From Flavobacteriaceae bacterium UBA3440 (GTDB lineage: Bacteria; Bacteroidota; Bacteroidia; Flavobacteriales; Flavobacteriaceae), in assembly GCA_002378585.1 (NCBI GenBank), contig DFSJ01000026.1, positions 1,987 through 11,528 on the forward strand: a DNA stretch of 9,542 nucleotides, read 5' to 3'. Positions 1 to 7,163 of this stretch are shown piece after piece. The notes beneath the pieces were generated by a model. That model made no database searches. It worked only from the letters and a program-made list of their open reading frames with translations, and was not told where the DNA came from. The stretch's first letter is position 1, and each line of letters starts with the position of its first letter. The position numbers were made by a program, and so were the translations under genes.

Positions 1-282
1 GAAGACCCCGAAATGCCCAATTACGGACGCAGAGGTCAAGGAAAGCAATTTGTCGAAGGGATGGTGGTGGCCATAGAACCTATGATCAACCAAGGCACAC
101 ACCGCATCAAGCAACTCAAAGATGGTTGGACCATTTTAACCGCTGATGGGTTGCCCTCGGCACATTTTGAACACAACGTAGCTTTGGTCAATGGTCAGCC
201 TCAATTGTTGAGTACCTTCAAGTACATCTATGAAGCATTGGGTATTTCGAGCGACGAAGAGAAACCATTTATTTCCGCTTAA
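1..282 (+). CDS. map: Methionine aminopeptidase type I, C-terminal fragment
   Basis: This is the last 93 codons of a gene that begins left of the window; frame 1 is open from base 1 to the TAA at 280-282. Type I methionine aminopeptidase removes the initiator methionine from nascent proteins in the cytoplasm, using a two-metal centre. The fragment opens with EDPEMPNYG, which normally follows the family's metal-binding histidine. It then carries two further family metal ligands: Glu in VAIEPMIN (fragment residue 26) and Glu in AHFEHNVAL (fragment residue 57). The two metal-ligand aspartates and the histidine must lie upstream and cannot be checked. The roughly 30-residue tail after the last ligand (LLSTFKYIYEALG) is as I recall it from flavobacterial homologues. 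The stop codon directly abuts the methyltransferase start, so the two are probably co-transcribed and translationally coupled. Family assignment is firm. Confidence 0.93.
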   Translation, partial: EDPEMPNYGRRGQGKQFVEGMVVAIEPMINQGTHRIKQLKDGWTILTADGLPSAHFEHNVALVNGQPQLLSTFKYIYEALGISSDEEKPFISA

Positions 283-1062
283 ATGAAAACTATTTTGCGT
301 TGGGCCTTGCGTTTGATTCCCAGACCGTGGATGATTCAATTCAGCTATGCAGCGGCACCTATACTGGGCTGGTGGTATCGGGGAAATCGCTATGTTGACC
401 CTATAGACCAGCGAGGCTATCGAAGTTTTCTGTCCTATGGTTACGGAAAAATGCGTGATCAAGTACTGGCACCCGGTACACTTTCCTTAGAGCGTCACCG
501 ACTGCTGTGGTTGTTTTTACAACAGAAAACAGATTTCTTCACCCAGCCCAGGAGCCTGATGCATGTGGCTCCTGAACAGGCGTTTTACCACCGTTTTAAG
601 GCCATGAAGCACCTTACAGTGACTTCAGTTGATTTGTACTCACCACTGGCAGATGTCAAGGCAGACCTGTGTGCCTTGCCGTTTGCAGACGATACATTTG
701 ATGTGATCTTTTGCAATCATGTACTGGAACATATTGCCGATGACCAAAAAGCATTGTCCGAAATGTACCGCGTGCTGAAACCCGGGGGTTGGGGGATTTT
801 TCAAGTGCCCCAAGATTTATCCAGGGAGGTAACCTATGCCGATGACTCGATCACGGATCCCAAACAGCGAGCCAGCATATTTGGCCAGTACGACCACGTG
901 CGTATCTACGGTAAAGATTACGGAAAACGATTGGCCCAAGCGGGATTTGACGTGGAAATGGTCGATTTTACCGCAACGCTTACCCCAAGTGATATTGACC
1001 GTTACCGATTGGCGCCTGGTGAGTTAATTCCCTGGGTACACAAGCCAAAAAGCAGTAGCTAA
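283..1062 (+). CDS. Class I SAM-dependent methyltransferase (Methyltransf_11 type)
   Basis: A 259-residue protein with a Rossmann-type methyltransferase core in the second half. The nucleotide-binding strand is SLMHVAPEQAFYHRF (residues 91-105), so the usual GxGxG glycine loop is replaced. An acidic residue suited to the SAM ribose follows at Asp117 (VDLYS). Further motifs are ADLCALPF (127-134), FDVIFCNHVLEHI (139-151) and RVLKPGGWGIFQVP (163-176). The first 85 residues form a separate N-terminal segment with hydrophobic or aromatic stretches and the conserved-looking PGTLSLERHRLLWLFL (64-79). The substrate cannot be read from the sequence; small molecule, lipid and protein are all possible. 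The ATG directly follows the map stop with no spacer, which fixes the start. The 3' end converges on apbE with overlapping stop codons, so no dedicated terminator fits between them. The methyltransferase class is secure and the biological role is unknown. Confidence 0.85.
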   Translation: MKTILRWALRLIPRPWMIQFSYAAAPILGWWYRGNRYVDPIDQRGYRSFLSYGYGKMRDQVLAPGTLSLERHRLLWLFLQQKTDFFTQPRSLMHVAPEQAFYHRFKAMKHLTVTSVDLYSPLADVKADLCALPFADDTFDVIFCNHVLEHIADDQKALSEMYRVLKPGGWGIFQVPQDLSREVTYADDSITDPKQRASIFGQYDHVRIYGKDYGKRLAQAGFDVEMVDFTATLTPSDIDRYRLAPGELIPWVHKPKSSS

Positions 1063-2069
1063 CGGGTGCCAAACCCAGGCGTTTCCCAAGTCAGTAAACT
1101 TCCATCAGGAGCAGCATAAACGGCAAATACCTCCAAACATTCATCAACACGACCAGCGCACTGTTGTCGGGTGACCCAAGCTTGAGTGCGTTCTATACCC
1201 ATAGCCATGAAGGCTGTAGCATAGGCATCAGCTGTGGCGCAATCAGGGGCGATAACACTGACGGCCAGCGTAGAAGAAGGCTGGGCTTTTCCTGTAATCG
1301 GATTAATCGTGTGGACAAACTTCTGACCAGTCACTGAATCCAACACAAACTTGCGGTAGTTACCCGAAGATGCCATAGCGCCTTTAGTCAAGGTAATGGT
1401 CCGTATAGGTTGTGATCGATCCCCAGAGGAGGGATCATCTATGCCAATACGCCAAAGACTGTTTTTAATCGTGTTTTTTCCCTTGACCAGAACTTCTCCC
1501 CCTACCTCAATTAAATAGTTAGCGTACCCTCTTTGATCGAGCATATAGCCCATTCGATCTATCGCATACCCCTTAGCTACAGCATTGAAGTCAAGATACA
1601 TCCCCTTTTTTTGAAAAGAAACCTGGTTCTGCATATCGAGTAAGACCTGATTAAACCCAACCAGTTGGCGCAATGAGTCCATGATCGCTTCGCGATCTCC
1701 TGATACAGACTCCGGGCCAAACCCCCAAGCGTTTACCAAAGGACCTACGGTAGGATCAAAAAAACCTTCCGTATCCTCATATACACGCTGCGACAAACGA
1801 AAAACGTCGGCAAACATTTGATCCACGACTACTCCCTGTGCCCCATCGTTGATCCTAGAAATATCCGACGTAGGGTCATAGGTGGACAATGATCGATTAA
1901 CGGAGTGAATCAAGGAATCTAATCTTGGTATCAGTTCAGGAGTTTCCTCGGCCAAGACGACTATATTATAGGTGGTTCCAAAAGCCTCTCCAGAAAACGT
2001 ATACCGCTCTGTAGCCGGTTGACAGGAGAGTAATAAACAAAAACAAAAAAAACTAACGACCTGTTTCAT
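1059..2069 (-). CDS. apbE: FAD:protein FMN transferase, ApbE lipoprotein
   Basis: A 336-residue protein. The N-terminus has a lipoprotein signal with lipobox LLSC, giving a lipidated Cys16, so the mature enzyme sits on the periplasmic face of a membrane. I see no SDDFE-like surface-export signal after the cysteine. ApbE transfers FMN from FAD to a Thr/Ser side chain of target proteins, in Na+-NQR the NqrB and NqrC subunits. Family motifs are present in order: AFGTTYNI (29-36), YDPTSDISRIN (64-74), FFDPTVGPLVNAWGFGP (103-119), DFNAVAKGYAIDRM (160-173), EVGGEVLVKG (188-197), AMASSGNYRKF (231-241), HTINPITGKAQ (253-263) and CATADAYATAFMAMG (277-291). The last carries the usual Asp/Thr metal-binding residues (Asp281, Thr285). 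Length is normal for the family. The start overlaps the upstream 121-residue gene by 17 nt, implying coupled translation. Location downstream of nqrF matches the arrangement in Vibrio. Annotation is firm. Confidence 0.95.
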   Translation of the reverse strand: MKQVVSFFCFCLLLSCQPATERYTFSGEAFGTTYNIVVLAEETPELIPRLDSLIHSVNRSLSTYDPTSDISRINDGAQGVVVDQMFADVFRLSQRVYEDTEGFFDPTVGPLVNAWGFGPESVSGDREAIMDSLRQLVGFNQVLLDMQNQVSFQKKGMYLDFNAVAKGYAIDRMGYMLDQRGYANYLIEVGGEVLVKGKNTIKNSLWRIGIDDPSSGDRSQPIRTITLTKGAMASSGNYRKFVLDSVTGQKFVHTINPITGKAQPSSTLAVSVIAPDCATADAYATAFMAMGIERTQAWVTRQQCAGRVDECLEVFAVYAAPDGSLLTWETPGFGTR

Positions 2070-2418
2070 AAGGGATCAGTCCCGTATATACTACGGTATA
2101 TGGTTCATTGAGGTATAAAGGTAACGTAGGGTCTTGGGTATTTTGCAATCCTACACCGGCAAAAAAAGTTTCAGCATGAAACGTTTGGGCATGAGCATAC
2201 ATTTTATCCATCACGGCCAGCGGCAGTTCCGGGTGATCCGGGTAAGTAAACGCTTGAACCACCACAAATAGGCGTTTTCTGTCTTTTTCACAGACAAACT
2301 GAGGATGCTTTTTCAGTGTGCTGTTGACAGCAATAAACTCGTAGCCGAGTTCTTTGAGTGATTCCCCCACCAAATTCATGGCCAAATTATGGCGTTCTTG
2401 TTCGTCTAGTGCTTTCAT
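2053..2418 (-). CDS. Uncharacterised 121-residue protein between nqrF and apbE
   Basis: A soluble 121-residue protein with no signal peptide, no membrane segment and a single cysteine (Cys43). From memory, flavobacterial relatives beside apbE are often labelled 'Na+-translocating NADH-quinone reductase subunit F'. That label is misleading: this protein has no ferredoxin cysteine motif and no FAD or NADH site. The layout is an N-terminal helix (NLAMNLVGESLKELGY), strands FIAVNST and PQFVCEKDRKRLFVVVQAF, then a helix DKMYAHAQTFH and a strand ETFFAGVGL. This order loosely resembles PD-(D/E)XK nuclease-like folds, but the catalytic Asp, Glu and Lys positions read as Gln, Val and Gln. The gene starts 4 nt past the T tract and single trailing A of the nqrF terminator, and its 3' end overlaps apbE by 17 nt. 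The neighbourhood suggests a role in Nqr maturation or regulation, which is inference only. A real gene is likely; its function is unknown. Confidence 0.75.
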   Translation of the reverse strand: MKALDEQERHNLAMNLVGESLKELGYEFIAVNSTLKKHPQFVCEKDRKRLFVVVQAFTYPDHPELPLAVMDKMYAHAQTFHAETFFAGVGLQNTQDPTLPLYLNEPYTVVYTGLIPYETGR

Positions 2419-2423
2419 AGTGC

Positions 2424-2453
2424 ATAAAAAAACCGACAGTAAACTGCCGGTTT
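2424..2453 (-). terminator. Rho-independent terminator after nqrF
   Basis: On the minus strand the RNA folds as AAACCGGCAG, loop UUUA, CUGUCGGUUU: a ten-pair stem containing one G-U wobble. The stem runs into a seven-T tract (2426-2432 on the opposite strand). It lies 7 nt past the nqrF stop codon and ends only a few nt before the ATG of the 121-residue gene. It fits termination or attenuation of the nqr message, with partial readthrough into the accessory genes. Confidence 0.78.
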
Positions 2454-2460
2454 ATTTTAG

Positions 2461-3768
2461 TTAACCTCCGAAATCATCGAAGCGTATGTGCTCGTCTGGA
2501 ATGCCAAAGTCTTCACCCATTTTCTGAACAGCTTTGTTCATCATTGGGGGTCCGCAGAAATACAACTCAATATCTTCCGGATTCTCGTGTTTGGACAAAT
2601 ACTGGTCGATAACTACGTTGTGGATAAATCCAACAAACCCGTCACCAGGTGCTTCTAGATTTTCTTTGACTTTCCAGTTGTCCTCCTCCATAGGTTCAGA
2701 AAGGGCCAAATAGAACTTGAAATTAGGGAAGTCACGCTCCAAGGCACGGAAGTGATCTAGGTAGAATAATTCTCTTTTAGAACGACCACCATACCAGTAA
2801 GTAACTTTTCTATTAGTCTTTAGGGTCTTGAACAAATGATACAAATGCGACCTCATGGGAGCCATACCTGCTCCACCACCAACATACAGCATTTCAGAAT
2901 CAGATTCATTGATAAAGAATTCTCCATAAGGACCTGAGATAACCACAGGGTCACCTGCTTTTAGACTGAAAATATATGAAGAAGCAATACCGGGGTTGAC
3001 ATCCATCCAACCGTTTTTAGCACGGTCCCAAGGTGGCGTAGCTATACGCACGTTGAGCATCACCTCTCGGCCTTCAGCCGGGTAAGAAGCCATGGAATAG
3101 GCACGGACCACTGATTCAGGGTTCTTCATGACCAAAGGCCATAAGTTAAACTTATCCCACTCGGCTTTAAACTTGTCCGGAGTTTCGTGTTCTTCAGGGT
3201 GAGCCGTGATGTCGATATCTGCATACTTTACCTCACAAACAGGAATTTCAATTTGGATGTATCCACCCGCTTTGTAGTCCATATCCTCAGGGATCTCGAC
3301 GACAAATTCTTTGATAAAGGAAGCCACGTTGTAGTTGCGCACTACTTTTCCTTCCCATTTCTTAATGCCAAACACCTCTTCAGGTATGGTAATGTCCATA
3401 TCCTGTTTTACTTTCACTTGGCAAGCTAGGCGAGCCCCTTCATTGAGTTCTCTCTTGGAAAAATGGGGAATTTCAGTGGGCAATGCCTCGCCACCTCCAC
3501 TGTTTACATGACACTCGCACTGAATACATGTTCCCCCTCCTCCACAAGCAGAAGGCAAGAAAATTTTGCTGTTTCCCAAAGTAGACAATAGTGAGCCTCC
3601 AGAAGAAACTTCAATTTTTTTAGACCCATTAATGGTAATGGTCACCGGACCAGAAGGAGATAATTTCTCCTTGGTAAACAACAACAAAGCCACCAACATT
3701 AACAGCAGCACCAAGAAGGCGACTACAGTGATGGTTACGGTTCCGAAAGTACTTGCAGCTAACAACAT
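2461..3768 (-). CDS. nqrF: Na+-translocating NADH:quinone reductase subunit F
   Basis: A 435-residue membrane-anchored flavoprotein that takes electrons from NADH into the Na+-NQR complex. The N-terminus has one transmembrane helix (about residues 8-32). A plant-type ferredoxin domain follows, with the [2Fe-2S] ligands Cys75, Cys81, Cys84 (CGGGGTCIQC) and Cys116 (RLACQV). Cys86, just after the third ligand, is an additional cysteine. The FAD-binding signature RAYSMASYP lies at 222-230. The NADH domain has YVGGGAGMAPMRSH (295-308) and YFCGPPMM (403-410), and the protein ends in the characteristic acidic/glycine DDFGG. Length is slightly above the roughly 408 residues of the Vibrio protein. The ATG lies 5 nt after the nqrE stop. 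It is the last pump gene before the terminator hairpin. All cofactor motifs are intact, so a functional subunit is expected. Confidence 0.97.
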   Translation of the reverse strand: MLLAASTFGTVTITVVAFLVLLLMLVALLLFTKEKLSPSGPVTITINGSKKIEVSSGGSLLSTLGNSKIFLPSACGGGGTCIQCECHVNSGGGEALPTEIPHFSKRELNEGARLACQVKVKQDMDITIPEEVFGIKKWEGKVVRNYNVASFIKEFVVEIPEDMDYKAGGYIQIEIPVCEVKYADIDITAHPEEHETPDKFKAEWDKFNLWPLVMKNPESVVRAYSMASYPAEGREVMLNVRIATPPWDRAKNGWMDVNPGIASSYIFSLKAGDPVVISGPYGEFFINESDSEMLYVGGGAGMAPMRSHLYHLFKTLKTNRKVTYWYGGRSKRELFYLDHFRALERDFPNFKFYLALSEPMEEDNWKVKENLEAPGDGFVGFIHNVVIDQYLSKHENPEDIELYFCGPPMMNKAVQKMGEDFGIPDEHIRFDDFGG

Positions 3769-3773
3769 AGGAA

Positions 3774-4544
3774 TTAGTTTTCAGGGTTGTTTTGATAAGC
3801 CATAGGTGCAGGTGCTGCTTCTAAGGCTGGTGATTCAATAACACTGTCGACAACAACAGAGTCCAAAACCTGAGGAGCAACTGGGGCTTCTACAGGGGTG
3901 TTTTGTGCTACAGGAGCTTCATCTCCCCCAGTCAACATACCACCAAAGCTCAAAAAGCCGATCGCCATTAGACCAGTTAGGATAAAGGTAATTCCCAATC
4001 CTCTAAGCGGCGCAGGGATATTGGAATAGCGAATCTTCTCGCGAATAGCGGCAATCGCTAAAATGGCAAGAAACCAGCCAATTCCTGAACTAACACCATA
4101 GTTAAAGGCCAGTGCAAGACTGGGGATTTCTCTGGATTGCATGAATAGAGAACCACCCAAAATGGCACAGTTTACAGCGATCAAAGGCAAGAAAATACCC
4201 AATGAATTATACAGCGAAGGGGAGAATTTTTCCACGACAATCTCCACCAATTGAACCATGGTAGCAATGGTAGCGATAAACAAGATAAAGGACAAAAATC
4301 CAAGATCGTAATCGGCGTATTCAGGACCTAACCAAACCAATGCACCAGAGCGCAAAAGGTAGTAGTCGAGTAACCAGTTTAGGGGAACCGTAACCGCCAT
4401 AACGAAAATAACTGCTGCGCCAAGTCCTACAGCGGTGCTTACTTTCTTAGAAACGGCCAAATAGGAGCACATCCCCAAGAAGGTGGCAAACACCATGTTG
4501 TCAATAAAGATTGACTTAAAAAATAATTCTACGTGTTCTAACAT
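3774..4544 (-). CDS. nqrE: Na+-translocating NADH:quinone reductase subunit E, with C-terminal extension
   Basis: A 256-residue integral membrane subunit with about six transmembrane helices in residues 1-200. Cys26 (LGMCSYLAVSKK) and Cys126 (AVNCAILGG) match the conserved cysteines that, with a pair in NqrD, bind the intramembrane iron-sulfur centre in the Vibrio enzyme. The motif REKIRYSNIPAPLRGLGITF (168-187) is typical of NqrE. The Vibrio protein has about 198 residues and ends near the position of GFLSFGG here. About 50 further residues follow (206-256), rich in Ala, Pro, Val and acidic residues, with no predicted helix or motif. The frame is open and clean, so the tail is real coding sequence and not a frameshift. 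The gene starts 12 nt after the nqrD stop and ends 5 nt before nqrF. Subunit identity is certain; the role of the tail is unknown. Confidence 0.96.
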   Translation of the reverse strand: MLEHVELFFKSIFIDNMVFATFLGMCSYLAVSKKVSTAVGLGAAVIFVMAVTVPLNWLLDYYLLRSGALVWLGPEYADYDLGFLSFILFIATIATMVQLVEIVVEKFSPSLYNSLGIFLPLIAVNCAILGGSLFMQSREIPSLALAFNYGVSSGIGWFLAILAIAAIREKIRYSNIPAPLRGLGITFILTGLMAIGFLSFGGMLTGGDEAPVAQNTPVEAPVAPQVLDSVVVDSVIESPALEAAPAPMAYQNNPEN

Positions 4545-4556
4545 GACAACTTGCGA

Positions 4557-5201
4557 TTAGTGTTCGATCAATTTTGGATTTCTAGATCGCTGTACCCAAA
4601 TAATGAGACCAACGATAATCAAGGCCATAGGAGATAACAACATAAAACCATTGTTCTCATAACCGAGGGCATAGAGGCCAGTTTTTGCAATAGGATCTCC
4701 CAAAACAGGGAAGCCTAAAAGCGTACCAGACCCAAGGAGTTCTCTAAAGAAACCTATAATCACCAAAATAAGGGCGTATCCAGCGGCATTTCCAATACCA
4801 TCTAAAAAAGCGCGTTTTGGTCCATTGGCCAGTGCAAAAGCTTCAAAACGGCCCATGATAATACAGTTGGTAATAATTAAACCAACAAAAACCGATAGGG
4901 TTTTGCTCAGCTCGTAGGCAAAAGCTTTAAGCGCTTGGTCCACAACAATTACCAAAGCAGCGACCACCACCAATTGGACGATAATTCTGATCTTAGACGG
5001 GATGATGTTGCGCATCAATGAGATAACTACGTTACCCATAGCCAAAACAAACATCACCGAAAGCCCCATTACTATGGAGGCCTTGAGTTCAGCTGTAATA
5101 GCCAAAGCTGAGCAAATACCTAACACCTGAATAGTGATCGGGTTATTGTCAGCTAATGGATCTTTGAGTAAGGCTGCGTCTTTTTTATTGAGTAGTGCCA
5201 T
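4557..5201 (-). CDS. nqrD: Na+-translocating NADH:quinone reductase subunit D
   Basis: A 214-residue integral membrane subunit with about six transmembrane helices, the normal size for the family. NqrD and NqrE are homologous and pair in the membrane around an iron-sulfur centre. The conserved cysteines are at Cys30 (VLGICSALAIT) and Cys113 (IITNCIIMGRFEAFA). The cytosolic-loop motif ANGPKRAFLDGIGNAAGY (124-141) and FFRELLGSGTLLGFPV are family signatures. The hydrophilic N-terminal segment (MALLNKKDAALLKDPL) supports the chosen ATG, which lies 2 nt after the nqrC stop. This close spacing indicates translational coupling within the operon. Nothing appears missing or unusual. The assignment is firm. 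Confidence 0.96.
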   Translation of the reverse strand: MALLNKKDAALLKDPLADNNPITIQVLGICSALAITAELKASIVMGLSVMFVLAMGNVVISLMRNIIPSKIRIIVQLVVVAALVIVVDQALKAFAYELSKTLSVFVGLIITNCIIMGRFEAFALANGPKRAFLDGIGNAAGYALILVIIGFFRELLGSGTLLGFPVLGDPIAKTGLYALGYENNGFMLLSPMALIIVGLIIWVQRSRNPKLIEH

Positions 5202-5203
5202 AA

Positions 5204-5938
5204 TTACTGTACAGATAAGCTGTTAAAAAATGATTCGTATTTTTTGAGAGAAGAACTCAGCATAGCACTCAAACCGTTTCCGGTAATGGTAGCACCAGCC
5301 AAGGCATCTACTTCATTGTCGTATTTATCTTCGTTCACCGGATCGTTATTTCCTTTGGCTACCGTCACACCGACAATAGCGCCGTTTTTCTCAATAGACT
5401 CACCGATGAAATCGTCCATGAAATAACGCATCTTGATGTTGGCACCCAAGCCTGGAGTTTCTCCTTTGTGATCAAAGTAAGCTCCTTGAATCACCTTTTG
5501 GTCATCTACAGACACAAAGCCCCAAATAGCATCCCAAAGCCCTTTACCGCGCATGGGGACTATATAAAACTTCTTTCCGTCCTTCTCTCCTACGAACAAG
5601 GGTAGTCGTGGATTTTCTGAGGCTTCTTCGCGTTTCAAATCAATTAAATAAGCCTCTGGATCCTCCGTAACTTGACCGTTTTGAATCACAAATTGTTGGG
5701 TGATGTACGTTTCAAATTGAGTCTGTACCTCTGAAGTAGGAATAAACACCACGCTGCTTTCATCGTTGTTGTTCACCCCCATCGCGTACAAAATGTTTTG
5801 CATTTTCTCGAAGCGCTCATTGGTGCTGATTTGTTCTTTCAATGTAGAAGAAACAAAAGCGAGTAATGAACCTACGATCACCACCATAACCACAGCAAAG
5901 GCAATGGTGTAACTGTTTTTTTCTGTATTTATAGCCAT
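5204..5938 (-). CDS. nqrC: Na+-translocating NADH:quinone reductase subunit C (covalent FMN)
   Basis: A 244-residue subunit with one N-terminal transmembrane helix (about residues 10-30) and an FMN-binding domain outside the membrane. Family signatures are MRGKGLWDAIWGFVSV (129-144), ETPGLGANI (160-168) and the flavinylation site DALAGATIT (211-219), where Thr217 is the predicted FMN attachment residue. The usual sequence is SGAT, so Ala replaces Ser three residues before the acceptor. The domain belongs to the same FMN-binding family as RnfG, but the gene order and neighbours identify it as NqrC. The ATG overlaps the nqrB stop by one base (TAATG), so translation is coupled. It is expected to be modified by the ApbE encoded at the end of the gene block. 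The assignment is firm. Confidence 0.96.
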   Translation of the reverse strand: MAINTEKNSYTIAFAVVMVVIVGSLLAFVSSTLKEQISTNERFEKMQNILYAMGVNNNDESSVVFIPTSEVQTQFETYITQQFVIQNGQVTEDPEAYLIDLKREEASENPRLPLFVGEKDGKKFYIVPMRGKGLWDAIWGFVSVDDQKVIQGAYFDHKGETPGLGANIKMRYFMDDFIGESIEKNGAIVGVTVAKGNNDPVNEDKYDNEVDALAGATITGNGLSAMLSSSLKKYESFFNSLSVQ

Positions 5939-7161
5939 TAGTGAGCGGTTTGAATGTTGGGTAAAGAGGTCGCGCGTTTTTTTCTACGGGCCACATTGGC
6001 GCGGACTACATAGTGATCAATGGTTGGGGCAAATACGTTCATCAACAATATAGCTAAGAACACGCCCTCTGGATAAGCTGGGTTGAATACGCGGATCAAG
6101 ACTGAAATAAATCCGATAAAGAAACCGTAATACCACTTACCTAATTCAGTTTGAGCGCCCGTTACAGGATCCGTGGCCATAAAAACAATACCGAAGGCCA
6201 ATCCACCTACAATCAAATGCTGCCAAAATGGGAAGCTCATCAAATCGTAAAACTTGCTGGTTTCCGTAATCCATCCTGCATTGACTACAGAATTGAAAAT
6301 CAATCCCATGACCAAAGCACCAATAACCGCGCTGACCATAATGCGCCAGCTAGCAATTTTGGAATAGATCAAAAATAAACCGCCTAGTAGAATTAGGAAT
6401 GTGGAAGTTTCTCCCACGGAGCCTGGGATAAAACCAAAGAACATATCCGATATAGAATAGGTGTACTCCCCTGCTTTCCCTTGGGCCAAATAGCCCAAAA
6501 TAGTCTCTCCAGAAATAGCATCTGCGGTACCAGCGCGTTCTACAGCTTGATGTACCCATACCTTATCCCCGGACATCCAAGTAGGGTAGGCAAAAAACAA
6601 GAACGCACGAATGGTTAATGCTGGATTTAGGATGTTCATTCCCGTGCCTCCAAATACTTCTTTTCCGATAACCACACCGAAAGCAACAGCAATCGCCAGC
6701 ATCCAAAGTGGTGTGTCCACAGGAACAATCAAAGGAACAAGTATCCCAGTAACCAAATAACCTTCCTCGACTTCATGGCCTTTTAACACGGCAAATAAGA
6801 ACTCGATTCCTAACCCGACGCCATAGGAGACAATCAACAGGGGAAGAATAGTCGTTAGTCCCACTACTAAATTATCCCAAGTCAAAAAGTGCTCCCACAG
6901 GTTGAATTCCGCAGGAAACCCATTGATGGCTGAAAAATGCTGGTATCCAGCGTTAAAGAAAGAAAATAACACCACAGGAATCAACGACAAGATTACTGTG
7001 TTCATCGTTCTTTTTAAGTCATCAGCCCCACGAACGTGAGCTCCTGAATGGGTAGTTTCATTGGGCGTGTAAAGAAATGTGTGGATTGCATTAAACGCTG
7101 GCGCCATTTTGGTGCCTTGAAACTTGAGTTTAGTCTCGTGTAATTTATCTTTTAAGCTCAT
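5938..7161 (-). CDS. nqrB: Na+-translocating NADH:quinone reductase subunit B (covalent FMN)
   Basis: A 407-residue membrane subunit with about ten transmembrane helices, close to the 415 residues of the Vibrio protein. It belongs to the NqrB/RnfD family and forms the core of the Na+ pathway. The cytosolic N-terminus contains TFLYTPNETTHSGAHVRGADDLKR, interrupted here only for length (28-51). Other signatures are GKEVFGGTGMNILNPAL (166-182) and MATDPVTGAQTELGKW (328-343). The covalent FMN site aligns with DAISGETILG (214-223), making Thr220 the predicted acceptor; the canonical sequence is SGAT. I chose the ATG at 7159-7161 because it gives the family-typical MSLKDKL start and lies 2 nt after the nqrA stop. 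A farther upstream ATG would overlap nqrA by 73 nt and add unrelated residues. The 3' end overlaps nqrC by one base. Identity is certain. Confidence 0.96.
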   Translation of the reverse strand: MSLKDKLHETKLKFQGTKMAPAFNAIHTFLYTPNETTHSGAHVRGADDLKRTMNTVILSLIPVVLFSFFNAGYQHFSAINGFPAEFNLWEHFLTWDNLVVGLTTILPLLIVSYGVGLGIEFLFAVLKGHEVEEGYLVTGILVPLIVPVDTPLWMLAIAVAFGVVIGKEVFGGTGMNILNPALTIRAFLFFAYPTWMSGDKVWVHQAVERAGTADAISGETILGYLAQGKAGEYTYSISDMFFGFIPGSVGETSTFLILLGGLFLIYSKIASWRIMVSAVIGALVMGLIFNSVVNAGWITETSKFYDLMSFPFWQHLIVGGLAFGIVFMATDPVTGAQTELGKWYYGFFIGFISVLIRVFNPAYPEGVFLAILLMNVFAPTIDHYVVRANVARRKKRATSLPNIQTAH

Positions 7162-7163
7162 CT

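Noticed and set aside
1047..1060. Possible minus-strand terminator after apbE (AGC-TACT-GCT followed by TTTTT).
   Set aside because: The stem is only three pairs, too weak to support a terminator call.
3187..3429. Plus-strand open frame antisense to nqrF.
   Set aside because: Its composition is what the complement of a coding strand gives, and nqrF here carries clear catalytic-domain sequence.
3774..7161. Possible Rnf complex (rnfD/G/E/A homologues) instead of Nqr.
   Set aside because: The order A-B-C-D-E-F, the presence of nqrA and an NqrF with ferredoxin, FAD and NADH domains, and the absence of RnfB/RnfC-type ferredoxins identify Nqr.
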